DNA of 64,000 nt from Pedococcus cremeus (GTDB lineage Bacteria; Actinomycetota; Actinomycetes; Actinomycetales; Dermatophilaceae), in the NCBI RefSeq assembly GCF_900111375.1, contig NZ_FOHB01000001.1:620001-684000 (forward strand). The letters run 5' to 3'. Positions within the stretch are counted from its first letter, which is position 1; every line of letters starts with the position of its first letter. The notes below the pieces were generated by a model. The model was not told the origin of the DNA and searched no databases. It saw only the letters and a program-made list of their open reading frames with translations. A program made the position numbers and the translations under genes. Of this stretch, positions 34,987 to 43,434 are shown one piece after another.

Positions 34987-35370
34987 ATGGAGCTGCTGGT
35001 CGTCGACGCGGCCAACGTCGTGGGTAGCCGCCCCGACGGCTGGTGGCGCGACCGCGCCGGTGCGGCTCGCCGCCTGCGCGACAGCATCGCAGCCGTGGAC
35101 TGGGGCGACGACGAGGTCGTGCTGGTCGTGGAGGGTCAGGCGAAGGCCGGGCTCTCCCCCGGCCAGGATGGGCACGTCCGCACCGTCCACGCCGCTCGGT
35201 CAGGCGACGACGCGATCGTCGACGAGGTGGTCCGGCAGATGTCGGCGCACTCGGTCGCCGGTGACGAGCGAGAGGTCGTGGTGGTGACGGCCGACCGGGA
35301 GCTGCGCGACCGCGTCGAGGCAGCCGGAGCCACCACGCGGAGCCCACGCTGGCTGCTCGACCGGCTCTGA
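34987..35370 (+). CDS. NYN/PIN-like nuclease domain protein
   Basis: 127 residues. MELLVVDAANVVGSRPDGWWRDR at the start holds the first Asp and the Asn typical of NYN domains. GDDAIVDEVVRQ and VVVTADRELRDRVEAAGA add the later acidic residues, and the end (SPRWLLDRL) is usual for this group. Predicted metal-dependent RNase acting in the cytoplasm; the target is unknown. It shares a short divergent promoter region with the TOPRIM gene. Confidence 0.82.
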   Translation: MELLVVDAANVVGSRPDGWWRDRAGAARRLRDSIAAVDWGDDEVVLVVEGQAKAGLSPGQDGHVRTVHAARSGDDAIVDEVVRQMSAHSVAGDEREVVVVTADRELRDRVEAAGATTRSPRWLLDRL

Positions 35371-35411
35371 CGGCATACCGGGTGGCCTCTCATCGGGGAG
35401 GCACCGCGCCG

Positions 35412-36023
35412 TCAGGCTGGCGCCACGGTGCGCTTCATCACGCAGTTCTTCTGGCCCTTGGGCCTCTCGTGCGTGAAGCCGGCTTCCTCGTACATCGCGC
35501 GGGTTCCGTTGTAGAGGAAGGAGGACGACATCTTCTTGCCCTCCGGCTGCTTCGACAGGTCGTGCGGGTAGCCCTCGACGACGCCACCGCCGGACGCGGC
35601 GATGAGGTCGAGGGCTCCTTGCAGCGCGAGGGCTGCGACCCCGCGCCGGCGGTAGCGCCGGTCCACGAAGATGCACGTGACCCGGAAGTCCGGCGGGCTG
35701 AGCAGGCCGGCTTCGTACTCCTGCCGGTGGTGGATGTTGGGCAGCTCGTCGGGTGGCCCGAACTGTGCCCACGCCACCGCCTCGTCACCGTCGAAGACCA
35801 CCGCGGCGTGCGCGCGTCCCTCCTCGACCAGCCGGCACTTGAGGTCGCGGTTTCCCTCGTAGGTGCGGTCCTTGTCGCGGCTCAGGGTGTGGAACCACGT
35901 GCACCAGCACCCGCCGAACACACCGTTGTGCCGGGCGACGAGGTCGGCGAACGCCGGCCAGGTGTCCGTGGCGAGGGGCCGGATCGTGAGGCGGTCCACG
36001 TCGGCAGGGGTCTTCGCGGTCAT
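35412..36023 (-). CDS. GNAT-family acetyltransferase
   Basis: 203 residues from the ATG at 36023. The start RLTIRPLATDTWPAFADLVARHNGV and an unusual Cys-Trp cluster (FGGCWCTWFH) are followed by the acetyl-CoA loop FVDRRYRRRGVAALAL. This subgroup, with GGCWCTWF near the N-terminus, is common in actinobacteria and uncharacterised. The acceptor cannot be predicted. Confidence 0.85.
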   Translation of the reverse strand: MTAKTPADVDRLTIRPLATDTWPAFADLVARHNGVFGGCWCTWFHTLSRDKDRTYEGNRDLKCRLVEEGRAHAAVVFDGDEAVAWAQFGPPDELPNIHHRQEYEAGLLSPPDFRVTCIFVDRRYRRRGVAALALQGALDLIAASGGGVVEGYPHDLSKQPEGKKMSSSFLYNGTRAMYEEAGFTHERPKGQKNCVMKRTVAPA

Positions 36024-36167
36024 GCCGACGAGGCTAGAACCGAATGCGGACGAGCACCGTCCGGTTGCCTCGCCCGGTGAGTGCCCCGGGCCTCCACTGT
36101 CAGCCTCCACTCGCCGCGCGTAGGAAAATGACGCGACATCGGCCATCGGCCCCACGAGAATCTCCGG

Positions 36168-37535
36168 GTGACTCTCGACGCCGTCCTTCGCCAAGCGCGC
36201 CCGCCGTCACCTCTGGCCGGCCGGCTCTCGGCCCAGTCACTGCTCTTCGCCCTGGGCGAGGGCACCTTCATGACCGGCTCGGCGGTGTTCTTCACCCAGA
36301 TCGTCGGGCTGTCCGCCGCCCAGGTCGGTCTGGGCCTCACCTTCGCGGGCGTCGCCGCGTTCCTGGCGGCCCTGCCGATGGGCAAGCTCGTCGACCGCTT
36401 CGGACCCAAGAAGATGTGGGCGGTCAGCGCGACCGGTCAGGCGGCGATGTTCGCGCTGTGGCCGCTCATCAACGGCTTCCAGGGCTACGTCACCATGGCC
36501 GTCGGCATGGAGGTCATCGGCGCGCTCGGTGGCGCGGCCTACGGCGCGTACACCATCGATGTGCTTCCAGCCGACGAGCGCGTGAAGTCGCGGGCCTACA
36601 TGTACTCGGCGCTCAACGTCGGCTTCACGCTCGGCTCCATGCTCGGCGGCATCGCCCTGGCCTTCCACTCCAACGACGTCCTGCACGCACTGCCGTGGTT
36701 CACGGCGCTGGTCTTCCTCGTCAACGCCGTCGCGATCGGCCGCCTGCCGAAGGCGGCGCACGATGAGCGCAGTCCCGAGGACCGGAAGGTGAAGGTCCCC
36801 GGGCCCGGCCCGCTCCGCAACCCGGGCTGGCTCCTCACCACCTTCTTCACCGGCGTGTTCTGGACCAACCAGGTGCTGCTCAACGTGGTGATCCCCCTGT
36901 GGTTGGTCGAGAAGACCGATGCGCCACGAGTGCTGCTGGCGTTCCTGTTCGGCACCAACACCGTCATGTGTATCTTCCTGCCGATGGTGACCTCTCGTGG
37001 GGTCAAGGACGTGCCGACGGCGCTGCGGGCCGTCCGGTTCTCGTCGGTGTTCTTCGTCGTCTCCTGCCTCATCACGCTGGCGACGCACGACACGGTCGGC
37101 TGGGTGACCATCGCGCTCGTCTGGCTCGGACACGTCACGGTGACCGGCGCCGAGCTCTACCTCTCGGCCGCGAGCTGGTCGTTCGAGGCCGAGCTGATGG
37201 ACCCGCGGCAGCGCGGCGCGTACCAGGGGGCCGCCGAGCTGAGCGGCACGCTCGGTCGGGTCTGGGCTCCTGCCCTCTACACGTTCCTCGCGATGAACTG
37301 GGGCGCCGGGGGCTGGCTGATCATCGCGGCCATCATCATCGTCGCGGCAATCGGCATCCACCCCTCGACCCGGCTGGCACGGCGGTTCCTCGAGCAGCAC
37401 GTGCCGGCCGACGTGCTCGCCGACGCCCGTGCGTCGGCGCCCGAGCCGGAGGACGGCCTTGCCGTCGGCCCGCCGTCACTCATCAGCACCGAGGATCCGG
37501 TGCCCGAACCCGAGCCGGACTCGGTCCGCCGCTGA
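36168..37535 (+). CDS. MFS transporter
   Basis: 455 residues, GTG start. Twelve likely membrane helices; the loop motif between helices 2 and 3 is good (GKLVDRFGPKKMW) and there is an Asp/Arg-rich central loop (DERSPEDRKVKVPGPGP). The C-terminal tail is acidic. It looks like a drug or metabolite exporter; the substrate is unknown. Divergent from the acetyltransferase gene. Confidence 0.9.
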   Translation: MTLDAVLRQARPPSPLAGRLSAQSLLFALGEGTFMTGSAVFFTQIVGLSAAQVGLGLTFAGVAAFLAALPMGKLVDRFGPKKMWAVSATGQAAMFALWPLINGFQGYVTMAVGMEVIGALGGAAYGAYTIDVLPADERVKSRAYMYSALNVGFTLGSMLGGIALAFHSNDVLHALPWFTALVFLVNAVAIGRLPKAAHDERSPEDRKVKVPGPGPLRNPGWLLTTFFTGVFWTNQVLLNVVIPLWLVEKTDAPRVLLAFLFGTNTVMCIFLPMVTSRGVKDVPTALRAVRFSSVFFVVSCLITLATHDTVGWVTIALVWLGHVTVTGAELYLSAASWSFEAELMDPRQRGAYQGAAELSGTLGRVWAPALYTFLAMNWGAGGWLIIAAIIIVAAIGIHPSTRLARRFLEQHVPADVLADARASAPEPEDGLAVGPPSLISTEDPVPEPEPDSVRR

Positions 37536-37613
37536 CGTTGCCCGGCGTGTAACGCTGGCCCGCGGTCCGGCAGAGAGTGTCATGAACGTCAACCGTCTTC
37601 AGGAGACGGGCAC

Positions 37614-37853
37614 TCAGCGGAGCCACCCGGGGCGGGGGTTCACCGTGTCGCCGTACCAGCTCAAGTCGTCCTCGTAGGCAGCCTCGAAGGCCTCGAGACG
37701 ACTGTCCGCGAGGAGTCCGTCGGCAACGTCGTCCGAGCAGGCGACGAGTGTGCTGTCCCAGTCGATCTCCGTGGCGACACACCACGAGTGGTCCGACGGC
37801 CAGATCAGGTTGGCCGACTGCGGCCAGAACGGATCCATGCCGGGCCACTGCAT
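37614..37853 (-). CDS. Short unknown protein, probably N-terminally truncated
   Basis: 79 residues from the ATG at 37853. It has a conserved-looking core (PQSANLIWPSDHSWCVATEIDWDSTLVACS) seen in longer actinobacterial hypothetical proteins, where it follows an N-terminal part that is absent here. The same frame stays open far upstream, with a remnant-like RSYRLFSARKAAF just before the ATG, so the 5' end may have decayed. Function unknown. Confidence 0.5.
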   Translation of the reverse strand: MQWPGMDPFWPQSANLIWPSDHSWCVATEIDWDSTLVACSDDVADGLLADSRLEAFEAAYEDDLSWYGDTVNPRPGWLR

Positions 37854-38065
37854 GAAGGCAGCCTTTCTCGCGCTGAAGAGACGGTACGAACGCTCGGAGC
37901 GTCCATGGCGCCCATCTGGCAACGCCGGTCCACGACTTCTCCGCACTACGCCGAGCCGCGGTTCATGCTTTGAGGGGGAACTGCTCCCGCTGCTTTCCGG
38001 CCCGCCCCGTATCGGTGCCATGGTGAGATGATCGCGAAAGCGCAGAAGCCTAGGGGGCCTGACCG

Positions 38066-38458
38066 ATGCACATGAAGTTGGAACTGATCCCACTACCGGT
38101 CTCAGATGTGGACCGAGCCATCGACTTCTATGCGGGCAAGCTTGGGTTCGAGAAGGATGTCGACGTGCGGCCGAGTGAGGGGGTCCGCGTCGTCCAGCTG
38201 ACACCCGAGGGCTCGGGTTGCTCCGTTGGTTTCGGGACCGGCTTGGACGTGTACGCGGGAGAGCCCGGCAGTGTCAGGGGCTTGCACCTGGTCGTAGAAG
38301 ACATCACCGAGGCGCGTGCCGAGCTCATTCGGCGCGGCGTAGAGGTCGGCGATATCCACGACTTCGGGGGCGGAGTTCGAGGTGCGAACTTCTCCGACCC
38401 CGACGGCAACACTTTCGAGCTGCAGGAAATGGCGTGGCGCAGGGGGCCCCAGTACTAG
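38066..38458 (+). CDS. VOC/glyoxalase-fold protein
   Basis: 130 residues. Two beta-alpha-beta-beta-beta units: LIPLPVSDVDRAIDFYAGKLGF then VRVVQLTPEGSGCSVGF, and GLHLVVEDITEARAELIRRG then ANFSDPDGNTFELQE. The last Glu and the DPDGN turn are typical of metal-binding members such as glyoxalases, extradiol enzymes or resistance proteins. The particular reaction is not readable. ATG 38066 or 38072 could be the start. Confidence 0.85.
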   Translation: MHMKLELIPLPVSDVDRAIDFYAGKLGFEKDVDVRPSEGVRVVQLTPEGSGCSVGFGTGLDVYAGEPGSVRGLHLVVEDITEARAELIRRGVEVGDIHDFGGGVRGANFSDPDGNTFELQEMAWRRGPQY

Positions 38459-38861
38459 CGCGGCCCCGAGGTGGACACCAGCCTGCTGGGGGTGGTGCAA
38501 AGTGGGCTGACCGATGCCGGGACGACATCCCGCGGGTAACGCGCGATGTCCGCTTGCTGCGACGGGTCCTTCCGTCCGCGTCGTTTCCACGCGACGAAAC
38601 ACCCTCCAGCACTCAGGGCGTTAGGAGAAGTGCCTCTCCTGCCCCTGTTCGGGGAGCGGGTGCTGCGGCCCTCACTCGCAGGGAGGACCTCACTTCCGTC
38701 GCCATCGTTGGTCGTCGCGAGCCACCAGCGGATGAGCGTCTTTCGCATTTTCCCGACCTGAGCAGCGGCGCGTGTGCCACTCTGACGCCCGGGGGGGGCC
38801 GACCGGCTCCGGTCGTCGCGAGGAAGTCGTTCTTCCTCGCCACACACAGGGGGATGCACTC
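38459..38861. other. Intergenic stretch without a gene
   Basis: 403 bp. Several open frames cross it on both strands but none has a ribosome site or protein-like composition. The last 60 bp serve as leader for the next gene (ACAGGGGG before its ATG). Confidence 0.5.
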
Positions 38862-39500
38862 ATGCGTACAGCTCTACGTACCACCGTTGCCGTCGCGGCC
38901 ATCGTCGTACCGCTCACTGCAACAGCACTGCCCGCCACCGCCGCCAGCAGTCTCCTGTACCGAGACAGGGGCACGTACGCCGAGACCTACTTCGAGGGCG
39001 CGGGAACGCCTGGCGGCCTGCCCGGCAACTACTCGATGGGGTGGCTCAGCTTCCACAGCACCGACGTCGCCGAGGGTTATGTCGACACCTACGCCTGCGA
39101 CCCCGGCGAAACCCCCTGGGGCGACGTGAACGGTGAGAACGCCTGCGACCCTGCCGGCTCCTACTACGCCTGGGGGGAGACCCTGAAGCTGGTGTCCGGC
39201 AAGGGAAAGAACCCCTCCAGCACCTACTCAGGGACTCTCGGCCTGTACGACATGATGTCCGAGAGCGGTGCGACCGCCGCGGAAGGCGTGCCCTTCACCG
39301 TCACGCTGACCCCCAGCGGGGCAACGTCCCGCACGACGTTCACGGACTCCTTGAAGGACCCCGAGTCGGGCTACACCTACAAGTACAGCGAGACCCGCAC
39401 CACCAGCTACGCGGCCGTCGCCGGGAGCCTCGATGGCGTTCCGGCGGTGGGCGGTTCGGTGGGCACCTACTCCCTGAGGAGCATGGAGCGCAGCCGCTGA
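38862..39500 (+). CDS. Secreted protein of unknown function
   Basis: 212 residues from the ATG at 38862, with AGGGGG upstream. Signal peptide MRTALRTTVAVAAIVVPLTA, cut near ATAAS. The mature part is Gly/Ser/Tyr-rich and looks all-beta (TYAETYFEGAG, STDVAEGYVDTYACDPGE, SGTLGLYDMMSESG). Two Cys residues in DPGE/NACDP contexts could form a disulfide. No known domain recognised. Closed by a perfect terminator. Confidence 0.75.
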   Translation: MRTALRTTVAVAAIVVPLTATALPATAASSLLYRDRGTYAETYFEGAGTPGGLPGNYSMGWLSFHSTDVAEGYVDTYACDPGETPWGDVNGENACDPAGSYYAWGETLKLVSGKGKNPSSTYSGTLGLYDMMSESGATAAEGVPFTVTLTPSGATSRTTFTDSLKDPESGYTYKYSETRTTSYAAVAGSLDGVPAVGGSVGTYSLRSMERSR

Positions 39501-39535
39501 TCCTCACCACGGCCCGGATGGGCTGACCCAACCAG

Positions 39536-39578
39536 CTGCCGCTGTGGGCTGACCGTAGCTGTCAGCCCACAGCGGCAG
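39536..39578 (+). terminator. Perfect 18-bp terminator stem
   Basis: CTGCCGCTGTGGGCTGAC, a 7-nt loop, then the exact reverse complement GTCAGCCCACAGCGGCAG, and soon after CACTTCTT. 36 bp after the secreted-protein stop. The longest perfect stem noticed in the window. The rest of 39579-39802 shows no gene. Confidence 0.92.
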
Positions 39579-39802
39579 AATCACTTCTTGGCACTGCCGT
39601 TGGCGACGGATGGTTGAGAGAAAGATGCGGGCCTCCGGGCCCTCCTCATCCAGCCGTCGCCCAACGACCTGAAGCACCCATGCGACGGTGGTTCTCGCCT
39701 CAAACCGCGCTTCCTGACGTTGCAGCGGACTGGGCCGAACGACTCAGCCGAGTCCTCCTCAACGCGGCAGCTGAGTGCGCCGCGAGATCTATCGTTGGGC
39801 GC

Positions 39803-40066
39803 ATGACGACCTTCCGCACCGTGCTCCAGGCGACAGGCGGCAACAACGTGGGCATTGTCGTTCCCGAGGCGACGGTGCTCGCCTTCAACCGCGGGAAACG
39901 AGTACCCGTCGTTGTGACGATCGACGGCGGCTACACATACAAGACGACCATCGGGGTGATGGGAGGCCGCTACCTCGTCTCGTTCAACGCGGAGACCCGT
40001 AAGCAGACGGGGCGCAGTGCGGGCGACGAGGTCGAAGTGGAGCTGGTGGCCGACCCCGACCGCTGA
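39803..40066 (+). CDS. DUF1905 protein
   Basis: 87 residues, a normal stand-alone DUF1905 length: TFRTVLQATGGNNVGIVVP, FNRGKRVPVVVTIDGGYTYKTTIGVMGGRYLVSF and SAGDEVEVELVADPD. A small beta-barrel domain often joined to YdeI-type bacteriocin-protection domains, absent here. Function unknown. Confidence 0.85.
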   Translation: MTTFRTVLQATGGNNVGIVVPEATVLAFNRGKRVPVVVTIDGGYTYKTTIGVMGGRYLVSFNAETRKQTGRSAGDEVEVELVADPDR

Positions 40067-40396
40067 CGGTCAATTCATCGGTCTGCCCGCGCAGCGAATG
40101 CGGCAACCTCGAACGACCGCAGCGCACGCTATCAGCGGCATGTGAGTACGTTGCATCATGAGCAACCCGGGAGCTGCCCGGCTACCTGTTCCCCGGCTGG
40201 GGCCCAAGCGCCACATCAGACCGACGTGGATGGCACGTCGCTTCGGACTACTGCAATGCCCGGGTAAAGGGTGGGTAAAACATTCGGGCCCGCGATCCGC
40301 GAAGGTCCCGGTTTACGCGCATTGGCGCATTCCGCTCCATCCGATGCCGTGTGAGCATGGCCGGGGTGAGGCAAGTACGGGGCAGCCGGGGGCGCC
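40067..40396. other. Intergenic stretch without a supported gene
   Basis: 330 bp. An 80-codon open frame (40158-40400) starts with ATG but has no ribosome site, overlaps the next gene and has unlikely composition. I saw no tRNA cloverleaf. Confidence 0.45.
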
Positions 40397-41068
40397 ATGA
40401 GACTACCGACCTGGAAGAACGATTTCAGGACCGCTGCAGCGCGAGACAGGATCATGCTGGAGCGATCGCGAGAACCATGGCTCAACCAGCACGGACACCT
40501 CGGCCTACCGGAAAGCCTTGCGGAGGAGCGCCGGGTGCTTGGGTTCATCTTCGCCGCCCTCGGTGGCGTGCCGAAACAGTTGGCCATCAGGCGTCCCGGG
40601 CAGGCGTTGCTCGGCGACTTCCGGCACCGGGAGTCCGGAACCCTGATCGAGGTCGACACCTGGCAGCACTTCAACCACTACCGGCTGATTGCCCTGAACA
40701 TGTACCCGCCCGAGGTTCATCTGGGGTTCGACCTCGATGAGTACCGGTCGCTGTGCCGGCAGTGGGCGCCACGGGCCGACCACTACCGGCCGGAGTCCGC
40801 TTCGATAGTCTTCGGAGAGGCCGGTGACGCCCTGCAACGGCAACGCGCCTATGAGGATGCGCTTCGGGATCTGGTCACCCCCGTGATGGGCCGCCCACCT
40901 GTGGTGCGAGTTCCCGCTGACGACGGAGACGGTGAGGCCGCGTACAAGCGCGTCCGAGACCAGCTGATGGAACTGCAGACGCGGCAGGGGGAACGTCCCC
41001 GCGCGGCAGCCTACGGTCGTCCGGCTCCGGGCGGCTGGGCTCCGGATGGGCACCTTGCAGCGAACTGA
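40397..41068 (+). CDS. Predicted PD-(D/E)XK-like nuclease of unknown family
   Basis: 223 residues. The centre reads LLGDFRHRESGTLIEVDTWQHFNHYRL, an Asp, then Glu-Val-Asp followed by QHF, close to the EVDxxQHF active site of DUF559-like and other PD-(D/E)XK folds where the last acid replaces Lys. The following part (SIVFGEAGDALQRQRAYEDALRDLVTPV) is strongly helical. The last 30 residues are low complexity. ATG 40397 is preceded by GCCGGGGGCGCC. No restriction or defence partner is next to it. The family resemblance is from memory and the fold is inferred. Confidence 0.6.
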   Translation: MRLPTWKNDFRTAAARDRIMLERSREPWLNQHGHLGLPESLAEERRVLGFIFAALGGVPKQLAIRRPGQALLGDFRHRESGTLIEVDTWQHFNHYRLIALNMYPPEVHLGFDLDEYRSLCRQWAPRADHYRPESASIVFGEAGDALQRQRAYEDALRDLVTPVMGRPPVVRVPADDGDGEAAYKRVRDQLMELQTRQGERPRAAAYGRPAPGGWAPDGHLAAN

Positions 41069-41307
41069 CACCGAGGTGGCAAGGTCGTGCGGGCTCGCCG
41101 CCGTCTGCGCAGTGCGCATGGCCGGGTTGCTGATGCTGGGCTTCGCGCGTCCCTGCGATCTGCACCAACGGCCTTGACATGAGGAAGTCGTCCCGGGCCG
41201 CCGCGGGCCTCACTTCCCCACGAAGGCTGCCGAGTCGATCCAGCGCGTCCTCTCATCGGCAGATCCGAGCGTCGGCGCCGACTCACGATGGGGGCGACGT
41301 TGAGCGT

Positions 41308-41715
41308 TCAGGTGCCGTTGAGTGGCACCCTGGCGCTGGCTCCCGAGCAGGCACAGACCCCAGTTTCCTGTCGGTACTCGAACACGGCTGTGCCGTGCTG
41401 GGCCAGGTCATCGGTGGCCGGCGCCACTGTGACCGTCACTGTTCGTCCATCGAGCTGCTCCGGGGTCACGTGTTGCGGCAGCCTCACGAGCACCGTCCCG
41501 CTGTGGGCGGTCAGGTCCGTGCAGGCCATGCCTTCTATGCACAGGTGCGCCGTGTCTCCGACGAGGTGGACGGGACTTGTTCCGTCGACATCGACGAGGT
41601 TGATGTATGCCGGCGGAGGGCAAGGAGCGCATTGATCTGGCCCGTGGCTGCACGCGACCAGAACGGCCGCACATGCCGTTACCCACATCGGTGCCCCACA
41701 GCGTCGGCCGGTCAT
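41308..41715 (-). CDS. Small lipoprotein of unknown function
   Basis: 135 residues from the ATG at 41715. Lipobox LVACSHG after a short hydrophobic stretch (MWVTACAAVL). The mature part holds three Cys pairs (CAPCPPP, CIEGMAC, CACSG) and a beta-rich centre (GTVLVRLPQHVTPEQLDGRTVTVTV). No domain recognised. Before the mobile element arrived it would have been the next minus-strand gene downstream of ychF. Confidence 0.65.
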   Translation of the reverse strand: MTGRRCGAPMWVTACAAVLVACSHGPDQCAPCPPPAYINLVDVDGTSPVHLVGDTAHLCIEGMACTDLTAHSGTVLVRLPQHVTPEQLDGRTVTVTVAPATDDLAQHGTAVFEYRQETGVCACSGASARVPLNGT

Positions 41716-42162
41716 AACCTTCAGACGTCCGTTGTCGGCGAGTGGTTGCACTGCACCGTCGAACGCCAGGCGACTCGGGCGGCGGTGCGTTGACATCGGG
41801 TCCGCAGGGAGAGCGGTGCGATCACGCGGGCGGCTCGAAGCTGCAGACGGTGCCGGCTGCGCTCATGTCCCTGGCTCGGTGCTGCCGGCTCGAGGCGAGT
41901 CGGTGATCACGGTGGCCAACAGTGCCCGGGCCCGCATGTGCCCCACGTGTGCCCCACGGGGAGGTCGCAGGTCGCTGACCGCCCCGTGGGGACCATGTCT
42001 CAGACGTTGAAGCGGAATCTGTACCGCATGGATTAGCGGCAACGACTCCTGACGATAAACCCTCTCTGACCTGCATAAACGCCGTTCACAGGTCACGGCA
42101 TTCAACGGTCCTCGACTGCCCTTGTGTGGGCAATCTGAGGGCAGAACGAGGGGATCAATCTC
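41716..42162. other. Gene-free stretch spanning the left element junction
   Basis: 41716-42003 is chromosomal and shows no gene. 42004-42017 is the left attachment copy. 42018-42162 is the element's left end, with the inverted pair GACCTG/CAGGTC (about 42068-42096) and CTGCCC/GGGCAG around 42117-42145, possible integrase or excisionase arm sites. Confidence 0.55.
42004..42017. repeat. Left attachment site copy
   Basis: ACGTTGAAGCGGAA, identical to 51380-51393. On the minus strand it encodes FRFN, followed by Val (GTC) and TGA, matching the C-terminus of YchF with a different stop (TAA at the right end). This shows which end is the displaced chromosomal one. Confidence 0.88.
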
Positions 42163-42597
42163 ATGACCATCACCCGCACAATCACCGCCAGTGCCCTGTC
42201 GCTCGTCGCGGCCGGCGCCATCGGCGGCGGCATCGTCCTCGCAATGGGCCAGGACCGCAGTCCCGCACCCGTCGAGCTGCGACAGGTTGCCGGGACTGCC
42301 ACCAACTCACCCACCTCGAGCGCGACGACGGCCACCGTCACCACAACGACGGCAACGGCCAGCCCGAAGACCACCACAGCGCAGCAGCCCACCCGCACAC
42401 ACCGCCCCGTCGAGCCCAAGCCGGCCGCTACCGCAGCAGCCGAACCGGCCCCCGCGCCCGTGCAGCCGGCCCCTGCACTTGTTGCGCCCAAGCCGGTAGC
42501 CGAGCAGCCTGCGCCAGTCCAGTCGATGCCGCGCCCAAAGCCGATCGAGGAGGGAACGGCACCCAAGGTGCTGGGAACACCGACGCCGTCGAAGTAA
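42163..42597 (+). CDS. Membrane-anchored Pro/Thr/Ala-rich protein with C-terminal PIEEGTAP motif
   Basis: 144 residues. Hydrophobic N-terminal helix (ITASALSLVAAGAIGGGIVLAM), which is a signal anchor or signal peptide, then about 80 residues of Thr, Pro and Ala typical of a wall-spanning stalk, then a C-terminal block PRPKPIEEGTAPKVLGTP. This block recurs almost unchanged at the N-terminus of the small protein at 46142-46342 of the same element. It likely sits at the cell surface. Function unknown; exclusion of other phages or helper recognition is conceivable. Confidence 0.65.
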   Translation: MTITRTITASALSLVAAGAIGGGIVLAMGQDRSPAPVELRQVAGTATNSPTSSATTATVTTTTATASPKTTTAQQPTRTHRPVEPKPAATAAAEPAPAPVQPAPALVAPKPVAEQPAPVQSMPRPKPIEEGTAPKVLGTPTPSK

Positions 42598-42610
42598 TCC
42601 ACAGGGCGGG

Positions 42611-42646
42611 ACGGAAACCGCAAAGTACCAGCAAAGTACGGAAACC
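42611..42646. repeat. Paired direct repeats, iteron-like
   Basis: GCAAAGTAC at 42620-42628 and 42631-42639, 11 bp apart (one helical turn), flanked on both sides by ACGGAAACC (42611-42619 and 42638-42646). The layout fits a binding site for an element protein such as the repressor, an excisionase or a replication protein. No function is shown. Confidence 0.55.
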
Positions 42647-42755
42647 AGCACGAAGCGCCACACAGGTGGCGTAGACATAGAGCGGCCCCAGCCGGTGAGC
42701 AAACACCGACCAGGGCCTTGACCGATCACCATCAGGGGAAGGCGAACGATCCACC

Positions 42756-42941
42756 ATGAACATTACCGACACCATCACCCGCGGGAGCCTGCTTGACCCG
42801 ACGCGGCAGGAACTCACCCCGCTCGAGGTCGCGGCGGCCACTGGACGCAGTCTGTTTGAGGTCTATGACGCCATCAGCCGGGGCACCCTTCCGGCAAGGC
42901 CGGCGTACCTCATCGACGCGGCCGACGTCGGCAAGCTCTAG
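42756..42941 (+). CDS. Small HTH-like protein
   Basis: 61 residues. ELTPLEVAAATGRSLFEVYDAISRGTLPARPAYLIDAADVGKL resembles the helix-turn-helix of excisionase and MerR-like small DNA binders (choice helix, then Arg/Pro wing). Followed at once by the terminator at 42961-42995. It could be a second excisionase or a control protein. Confidence 0.6.
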   Translation: MNITDTITRGSLLDPTRQELTPLEVAAATGRSLFEVYDAISRGTLPARPAYLIDAADVGKL

Positions 42942-42960
42942 CCACAACCAGAACGAACGA

Positions 42961-42995
42961 CAGCGCCCCTACCTAACGTCGAGGCGGGGGCGCTG
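42961..42995 (+). terminator. Terminator after the small HTH gene
   Basis: CAGCGCCCC pairs with GGGGCGCTG over 9 bp around a 17-nt loop, 20 bp after the stop. A GC-rich stem without a T run. Confidence 0.65.
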
Positions 42996-43246
42996 TCACG
43001 TATCCGCGGTCGAGGCGGCCCCGGTCGCCCGCAGGGGGGAAGCGTTCGCCGGGGCCTAAGGCGACGCCTGAGATTCGGGGGGTCAGGCATCGCCCTACAG
43101 ACATTTTGTACCCCGCGGGGCAACCCACAAATCCGGGGGCTCTGTGAACATCTGCCAAGCCGCAAGGACCAGACAGCCCTCAACCAATCGGGCGATACCT
43201 GCCGAAAACACCACACAGCCACGAAAGGGCTCCATAGGTTGTCAAT

Positions 43247-43384
43247 GTGCTCCTCCTAGGAACCCCCACCCTCCGAGCCATCGCCTGCCACCCCGAGGAA
43301 CCAACTGACGGTCGGCACGTTCGTTGCATCTGCGCCGAGCCGGCCTGCGACGGAGCCTGCGAAACCGAGATCCTCGAGCGCTGA
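43247..43384 (+). CDS. Tiny Cys-rich protein, possibly zinc-binding
   Basis: 45 residues from a GTG at 43247. Five Cys in the pattern C(H)-x12-C-x-C-x4-C-x3-C (AIACHPEE, VRCICAEPACDGACETE), as expected of a small metal-binding knuckle. The stop is followed 6 bp later by a strong terminator, which shows that a short transcript ends here. No clear ribosome site, so the reading is tentative; the transcript could instead be a small RNA. Confidence 0.45.
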   Translation: MLLLGTPTLRAIACHPEEPTDGRHVRCICAEPACDGACETEILER

Positions 43385-43389
43385 CAGAA

Positions 43390-43434
43390 GCAAGGCCCGC
43401 GCCACAGTCCCCGAATCCGTGGTGCGGGCCTTGC
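43390..43434 (+). terminator. Terminator after the tiny Cys-rich ORF
   Basis: GCAAGGCCCGCGCCAC pairs with GTGGTGCGGGCCTTGC with one mismatch around a 13-nt loop, then CTTAAAT. The next 292 bp (43435-43726) hold no supported gene; a small CATCCCC/GGGGATG hairpin lies near 43498-43517. Confidence 0.85.

Noticed and set aside
39717..39729. ACGTTGCAGCGGA, one mismatch from the element's attachment core, as a third att site.
   Set aside because: Read on the minus strand it does not give FRFNV plus stop, and no integrase or border is near; probably chance or at most a weak secondary site.
40158..40400. 80-codon plus-strand ORF before the nuclease-like gene.
   Set aside because: No ribosome site, overlaps the next start and has unlikely composition.
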